Assembly (NCBI RefSeq): GCF_003667505.1
Contig: NZ_RCVJ01000135.1
Coordinates: forward strand, 1 to 64,000
Origin: Micromonospora sp. BL4
GTDB taxonomy: Bacteria; Actinomycetota; Actinomycetes; Mycobacteriales; Micromonosporaceae
Direction: 5' to 3'
Length of the DNA stretch: 64,000 nt
The notes under the pieces were generated by a model that was given only the letters and a program-made list of their open reading frames with translations, did not search any database and was not told where the DNA came from. The translations under genes were made by a program, and so were the position numbers. Positions 59,486-64,000 of this stretch are shown here, piece after piece (the first letter of the stretch is position 1; each line of letters opens with the position of its first letter).

Positions 59486-60055
59486 CTAGCGGACCACCAC
59501 CGTGATGGTGTGCGCCCGGTCCTCCTGCGGGATCCGGACGGCGACGGTGCCGGGGCGGACGAACCGGATGTCCACCACCCCGGCCTCGTACTGCTGGGAG
59601 ACCAACTCGGGGCGGTCCACGGTGACCAGACCGGGCCCGATGCCCTGGATCCGCAGCACCGCTCCGGTGGCGAAGCAGAGCGACCGCAGCAGCTCAAGTT
59701 CGGTCTCGGCCAGCGGCAGGTCGTACCGGACCGCTCCCTGGCAGGCCGTGGTCGGTCCCGTCGACGAGGGGGCCGGCCGGGGCGGCGTACCCCGGGTCCT
59801 GGTAGGTGCGGGCGGTGCCGGGGCCGGACGTCCGGTGGTCGGCGGCACCCGGGACGGCGACACGCTGCCGGTGGGTGCCGCTGTGGGCGTCGCGCTCGCG
59901 GTCGCCGTCGAGCCGGGCGTCGCCGTCGAGCCGGATGCGCCGGGCGGCTGGACGGGCAACGGCGAGACCGGCTCGCCGCCGCAGCCGACCGCGACGGTCA
60001 GGGTGAGCGCGGCGGCCGTGGTCGTGGTGAGTCGGCGGAGGGGAGAGGGGCGCAT
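59486..60055 (-). CDS. Lipoprotein, hypothetical
   Basis: 189 residues from the ATG at 60055, after GGAAGGAG. Signal peptide with lipobox VAVGC (Cys about 23), a long Pro/Thr/Ser/Ala-rich stretch (about 30-95) typical of wall-spanning linkers, then an 85-residue domain (LPLAETELELLRSLCFATGAVLRIQGIGPGLVTVDRP) of beta character. The stop is 77 nt downstream of the sigma factor gene, so the two are likely co-transcribed. Unknown function. Confidence 0.75.
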   Translation of the reverse strand: MRPSPLRRLTTTTAAALTLTVAVGCGGEPVSPLPVQPPGASGSTATPGSTATASATPTAAPTGSVSPSRVPPTTGRPAPAPPAPTRTRGTPPRPAPSSTGPTTACQGAVRYDLPLAETELELLRSLCFATGAVLRIQGIGPGLVTVDRPELVSQQYEAGVVDIRFVRPGTVAVRIPQEDRAHTITVVVR

Positions 60056-60132
60056 GGCGGGCTCCTTCCTCGGCGGTCCGTTCACCCCGTTGGTCGCCGT
60101 CGCCGCCGATGCCGTTCGCCGTCCGGGGGCGC

Positions 60133-60678
60133 TCAGCTCGGATCGCCGCCGAGCCGTTGCCGGACCTCCCGCCGGGCGAGGTGCAGCCGGGACTTCACCG
60201 TGCCCTCCGGCACCTCCAGCAACGTGGCGATCTCCGGGTAGCTCAGCCCGAGGACGTCGCGCAACGTCACCACCTCGGCGAGGTCGGGTCGCACCGCGTC
60301 GAGCGCGTCGAGCAGGTCCAGGCGTGTGCCGGCGACGACGCTGGTCCGCCGCGGGTCGGCCCGGTCGGGCAGCGGCACGCCGCCGGCCTCCAGACGCCAG
60401 CGGCGGCGCAGTGTGCGGTACGTCGACCGGGCCCGGTTGGCGCTCAGCCGGTGCAGCCAGGTGCGGAACGAGGAGCGACCCTCGAACCCGCTGACGCCGC
60501 GGGCCACGGCCAGCAGCGTGTCCTGGCAGGCTTCCTCGGCGTCCTCCCGGTTGGGCAGGAACCGGGCGCACAGTCGGAGCACCTCGGGGCGCACCGCGAC
60601 CAGCAGGGCGTCCAACGCCGCCGTGTCGCCGTGCGCGGCGGACCGGGCCAGGGCGTCGATGTCGTCGTCGAGAGGCAT
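60133..60678 (-). CDS. ECF-type RNA polymerase sigma factor
   Basis: 181 residues. Region 2: RFLPNREDAEEACQDTLLAVARGVSGFEGRSSFRTWLHRLSANRARSTYR; region 4: LDAVRPDLAEVVTLRDVLGLSYPEIATLLEVPEGTVKSRLHLARREVR. No extra C-terminal domain. The partner gene downstream encodes a lipoprotein rather than a recognisable anti-sigma factor. TACGCT near 60720-60715 is a possible -10, giving a leader of about 36 nt. Confidence 0.95.
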   Translation of the reverse strand: MPLDDDIDALARSAAHGDTAALDALLVAVRPEVLRLCARFLPNREDAEEACQDTLLAVARGVSGFEGRSSFRTWLHRLSANRARSTYRTLRRRWRLEAGGVPLPDRADPRRTSVVAGTRLDLLDALDAVRPDLAEVVTLRDVLGLSYPEIATLLEVPEGTVKSRLHLARREVRQRLGGDPS

Positions 60679-60779
60679 GCCGGGGTGTCCAATGCTCGGC
60701 GGTGCCGTTCTCCGAGCGTACGGCCCGATGTCGCCGGTCGGCCCGACCGAGTCCGGCAGCCGACTCGGACCGCCCGCTG

Positions 60780-61400
60780 CTACTCGAAGCGGGACGGGTC
60801 CCCGGCGCCCCGGCGCAGGATCTCCGGCTCGGACCCGGACAGGTCGACCACCGTCGTCGGCTCCTTACCGCAGTCGCCCGCGTCGACCACCGCGTCGAGC
60901 TGGTGGTCGAGCCGTTCCTTGATCTCCCAGCCCTGGGTCATCGGCTCGTCGTCGCCAGGCAGGGCCAGGGTGCTCGACACCAGCGGCTCGCCCAGCTCGG
61001 CCAGGAGCGCCTGGGTGACGGTGTGCCGGGGTACGCGGACACCGACCGTGCGCTTCTTCGGGTGCAACATCCGGCGCGGCACCTCCCGGGTGGCCGGCAG
61101 GATGAAGGTGTAGCTACCCGGGGTGGACGCCTTCACGAGGCGAAAGACCGAGTTGCTGATCTGGACGAACTGGCCGAGCTGCGCGAAGTCCCGGCAGACC
61201 AGCGTGAAGTGGTGCCGATCGTCGAGGTGGCGGATCTCGCGGATCCGGTCCAGCCCGTCCCGGTTGCCCAGCTGGATGCCGAGCGCGTAGCAGGAATCCG
61301 TCGGGTAGGCGACCAGCCCACCTCCGCGGATCAGGTCGGCGACCTGGCCGATGATCCGGGGCTGCGGGTTTTCCGGGTGTACGTCGTAGTACCTCGCCAT
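60780..61400 (-). CDS. L-threonylcarbamoyladenylate synthase (Sua5/YciO/YrdC)
   Basis: 206 residues from the ATG at 61400. MARYYDVHPENPQPRIIGQVADLIRGGGLVAYPTDSCYALG and RHLDDRHHFTLVCRDFAQLGQFV match the YciO subgroup, and KASTPGSYTFILPATREVPRR the ligand pocket. The enzyme class makes TC-AMP from Thr, bicarbonate and ATP for tRNA t6A; YciO members may act differently. Likely leaderless (TAGGCT, 7 nt). Confidence 0.9.
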   Translation of the reverse strand: MARYYDVHPENPQPRIIGQVADLIRGGGLVAYPTDSCYALGIQLGNRDGLDRIREIRHLDDRHHFTLVCRDFAQLGQFVQISNSVFRLVKASTPGSYTFILPATREVPRRMLHPKKRTVGVRVPRHTVTQALLAELGEPLVSSTLALPGDDEPMTQGWEIKERLDHQLDAVVDAGDCGKEPTTVVDLSGSEPEILRRGAGDPSRFE

Positions 61401-61407
61401 CCTGAAG

Positions 61408-61413
61408 AGCCTA
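61408..61413 (-). promoter_or_regulatory. -10 element, leaderless start of the Sua5-type gene
   Basis: TAGGCT on the minus strand ends 7 nt before the ATG at 61400. Confidence 0.6.
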
Positions 61414-61545
61414 GGCTCATTCGCGGGCGTTGAGGAGACGAGGGCCACCCTCGGCGCGGACGGTGGAGCCGCCGAGATCACCTCGGTAGGGTAGGTCCCG
61501 GTCGGCTCCGACCAACAAGATCCACATCGCCGGGGGGCGCCACGC

Positions 61546-64000
61546 ATGGCCGATTCGTTCGCGCATCTGCACGTGCACACCGAGTACTCGATGCTCGACG
61601 GAGCGGCCCGGCTCAAGGACCTGTTCGCCGAGGCCCAGCGGCTGGGCATGCCGGCGGTGGCGATCACCGACCACGGCAACATGCACGGCGCGAACGACTT
61701 CTACAACCAGGCGATGGCCGCGGGGATCACCCCGATCCTGGGCGTCGAGGCGTACGTGGCGCCCGAGTCGCGCTACCACAAGGCGCGGGTCAAGTGGGGT
61801 CGGCCGGAGCAGAAGAGCGACGACATCTCCGGTAACGGCGCGATCACCCACAAGACCATGTGGGCGAAGAACGCGCAGGGCCTGAAGAACCTGTTCACCC
61901 TCAACTCGCGCGCGTCCATGGAGGGGCACTACGTCAAGTGGCCCCGGATGGACATGGAGCTGATCGCCGAGCACGCCGAGGGGATCATGGCCACCACCGG
62001 CTGCCCCTCCGGCGCGGTGCAGACCCGGCTGCGGCTCGGCCAGTTCGACGAGGCGCTCAAGGTCGCCGCCAGCTACCAGGACATCTTCGGCAAGGACAAC
62101 TACTTCCTGGAGATCATGGATCACGGCCTCTCCATCGAGAGCCGGGTCCGCGAGGGCCTCACCGAGATCGCCCGCAAGCTCGACATCCCGCCGGTGGTCA
62201 CCAACGACTCGCACTACACCCACGAGGCGCAGGCCACCGCGCACGACGTGCTGCTGTGCGTGCAGACCGGCAGCAACATCGACGACCCGAACCGGTTCCG
62301 CTTCGAGGGCGGCGGCTACTTCATCAAGAGCGCCGACCAGATGCGCGCGGTGGACTCGTCGGAGCTGTGGCAGGAGGGCTGCCGCAACACCCTGCTGGTC
62401 GCCGAGAAGGTCGACCCGGCCGGCATGTTCGAGTTCCACAACCTGATGCCGCGCTTCCCGGTTCCGGAGGGGGAGACCGAGGAGTCCTGGTTCCGCAAGG
62501 AGACCTTCGCCGGCCTGGGCCGCCGCTACCCGAACGGGATCCCGGAGGGGCACGTCGTCCAGGCCGAGTACGAGCTGGGCGTCATCAACCAGATGGGCTT
62601 CCCGTCGTACTTCCTCGTGGTCGCCGACTTCATCCAGTGGGCGAAGAACCAGGGCATCGCGGTGGGTCCGGGCCGTGGTTCGGCCGCCGGCTCGCTCGTC
62701 GCGTACGCGCTGGGCATCACCGACCTGGACCCGATCCAGCACGGCCTGATCTTCGAGCGGTTCCTCAACCCCGAGCGGGTCTCGATGCCGGATGTCGACA
62801 TCGACTTCGACGAGCGTCGGCGCGGTGAGGTGATCAAGTACGTCACCGACAAGTGGGGCGAGGACAAGGTCGCCCAGATCGCGACCTTCGGCACGATCAA
62901 GGCGAAGGCCGCGATCAAGGACTCGGCCCGGGTGCTCGGTTTCCCGTACGCGGTCGGCGACCGGATCACCAAGGCGATGCCGCCGGCCGTGATGGGCAAG
63001 GACATCCCGCTCACCGGCATCTTCGACAACAAGCACCCCCGCTACGCCGAGGCCGGCGAGATCCGCGGCCTGTACGACTCGGACCCGGACGTCCGCAAGG
63101 TGATCGACACCGCCAAGGGCATCGAGGGGCTGATCCGGCAGACCGGTGTGCACGCCGCCGGCGTCATCATGTCCGCCGAGCCGATCATCGAGCACATCCC
63201 GTTGATGCGCCGCGACGCCGACGGGGCGATCATCACGCAGTTCGACTACCCGACGTGCGAGTCGCTCGGGCTGCTGAAGATGGACTTCCTCGGCCTGCGC
63301 AACCTGACGATCATCGACGACGCGGTCAAGAACATCGAGCTCAACCACGGCAAGAAGCTCGACCTGCTGGCGCTGCCGCTGGACGACAAAGCCGCGTACG
63401 AGCTGCTGGCCCGCGGTGACACGCTCGGCGTGTTCCAGCTCGACGGTGGCCCGATGCGGTCGCTGCTGCGGTTGATGAAGCCGGACAACTTCGAGGACAT
63501 CTCCGCCGTCCTGGCGCTGTACCGGCCCGGCCCGATGGGCGTCGACTCGCACACCAACTACGCGCTGCGCAAGAACGGCCTCCAGGAGATCACGCCGATC
63601 CACCCGGAGCTGGAGGAGCCGCTGCGGGAGATCCTGGCGCCCACCCACGGCCTGATCGTCTACCAGGAGCAGGTGCAGCGCGCGGCGCAGATCCTCGCCG
63701 GTTACACCCTCGGTCAGGCGGACCTGCTGCGCCGGGCGATGGGCAAGAAGAAGAAGGAGATCCTCGACAAGGAGTTCATCCCGTTCCGGGACGGCTGCCG
63801 CGAGCGCGGCTACTCCGACGAGGCGATCCAGGCGGTCTGGGACGTCCTGGTGCCGTTCGCCGGGTACGCCTTCAACAAGGCGCACTCCGCCGCGTACGGC
63901 CTGGTCTCCTACTGGACCGCGTACCTCAAGGCGCACTACCCGGCCGAGTACATGGCGGGGCTGCTGACCAGCGTCGGTGACGACAAGGACAAGATGGCCC
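61546..64000 (+). CDS. dnaE: DNA polymerase III subunit alpha (partial, runs off the end)
   Basis: 818 residues visible of roughly 1180 expected. ATG at 61546 opens the PHP domain ([23 protein letters not shown]), and [16 protein letters not shown] and the catalytic [14 protein letters not shown] (Asp about 416-422) lie in the palm. [11 protein letters not shown] and [17 protein letters not shown] follow. The strand continues past 64000. TAGGGT at about 61488-61493 is a possible -10, with a leader near 50 nt. It is the replicative DNA polymerase, essential. Confidence 0.97.
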   Translation, partial: MADSFAHLHVHTEYSMLDGAARLKDLFAEAQRLGMPAVAITDHGNMHGANDFYNQAMAAGITPILGVEAYVAPESRYHKARVKWGRPEQKSDDISGNGAITHKTMWAKNAQGLKNLFTLNSRASMEGHYVKWPRMDMELIAEHAEGIMATTGCPSGAVQTRLRLGQFDEALKVAASYQDIFGKDNYFLEIMDHGLSIESRVREGLTEIARKLDIPPVVTNDSHYTHEAQATAHDVLLCVQTGSNIDDPNRFRFEGGGYFIKSADQMRAVDSSELWQEGCRNTLLVAEKVDPAGMFEFHNLMPRFPVPEGETEESWFRKETFAGLGRRYPNGIPEGHVVQAEYELGVINQMGFPSYFLVVADFIQWAKNQGIAVGPGRGSAAGSLVAYALGITDLDPIQHGLIFERFLNPERVSMPDVDIDFDERRRGEVIKYVTDKWGEDKVAQIATFGTIKAKAAIKDSARVLGFPYAVGDRITKAMPPAVMGKDIPLTGIFDNKHPRYAEAGEIRGLYDSDPDVRKVIDTAKGIEGLIRQTGVHAAGVIMSAEPIIEHIPLMRRDADGAIITQFDYPTCESLGLLKMDFLGLRNLTIIDDAVKNIELNHGKKLDLLALPLDDKAAYELLARGDTLGVFQLDGGPMRSLLRLMKPDNFEDISAVLALYRPGPMGVDSHTNYALRKNGLQEITPIHPELEEPLREILAPTHGLIVYQEQVQRAAQILAGYTLGQADLLRRAMGKKKKEILDKEFIPFRDGCRERGYSDEAIQAVWDVLVPFAGYAFNKAHSAAYGLVSYWTAYLKAHYPAEYMAGLLTSVGDDKDKMA

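Noticed and set aside
61417..63936. 839-codon minus-strand frame opposite dnaE
   Set aside because: Val/Asp/Leu/His-rich antisense of dnaE, whose sense frame has all Pol III alpha motifs.

Overview
The window is 64 kb of very GC-rich chromosomal DNA with dense, mostly short-gapped genes and many GTG starts. Gene content and order suggest an actinomycete of the Micromonosporaceae, probably Micromonospora or a close relative. Pointers are an F420-dependent LLM oxidoreductase, the phosphatidylinositol mannoside genes (pgsA, acyltransferase, pimA) beside pdxS/pdxT and yebC, an EF-G2-like GTPase, DUF3618 and DUF4235 proteins, and a VSARSEP-coding repeat that I associate with this family. The genus is an inference. 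I see no rRNA, tRNA, CRISPR array, insertion sequence or prophage.

Layout. 1-4.2 kb: edge of a probable aldehyde dehydrogenase gene, an FAD-dependent phytoene-desaturase-like oxidoreductase, a polyprenol-phosphate mannose synthase and an SRPBCC/SDR pair. 4.3-12.1 kb: a tightly overlapping seven-gene cluster with the whole ADP-heptose route (GmhB fused to a GT9 domain, GmhA, HldE), an SDR, two further glycosyltransferases and a free-standing GT9. It reads straight into a type IB topoisomerase. 13-17 kb: AraC regulator, then a TetR regulator divergent from an MFS pump with two tandem operators between them. 17-24 kb: RecQ, F420 oxidoreductase, GH3 hexosaminidase, a cysteine-desulfurase-like protein with an acetyltransferase, and a lipoprotein. 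24-28 kb: membrane and envelope-stress genes (DUF1206, MscS, holin-like/DUF3618/DUF4235) and a cold-shock protein with a long leader. 28-35.5 kb: aldo/keto reductase, Tam methyltransferase with an adenosine deaminase-like protein, an OmpR-type two-component system, an ADP-ribosylglycohydrolase and a YcnI-like membrane protein.

35.7-49.5 kb follows the mycobacterial order thrS, HIT, pgsA, PIM acyltransferase, pimA, membrane protein, pdxS, pdxT, yebC. It is interrupted by an M15 peptidase gene with a large hairpin, and by a HAD/aldo-keto reductase/EF-G2 block. 49.6-61.4 kb: DUF402 protein, NatAB-like ABC exporter, NarL-type two-component system, PadR regulator with its membrane partner, a secreted protein, a Ser/Thr kinase, LtrA, an ECF sigma factor with a lipoprotein, and a Sua5-type enzyme. 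The window ends inside dnaE.

Two themes stand out. First, a Gram-positive organism that should lack LPS carries a compact set for making ADP-heptose and transferring it, so a heptose-containing envelope glycan or exported glycoconjugate is likely. Second, nine genes have a TANNNT -10 motif only 6-7 nt before their start codon, the pattern of leaderless transcripts; this also helps to settle several starts.
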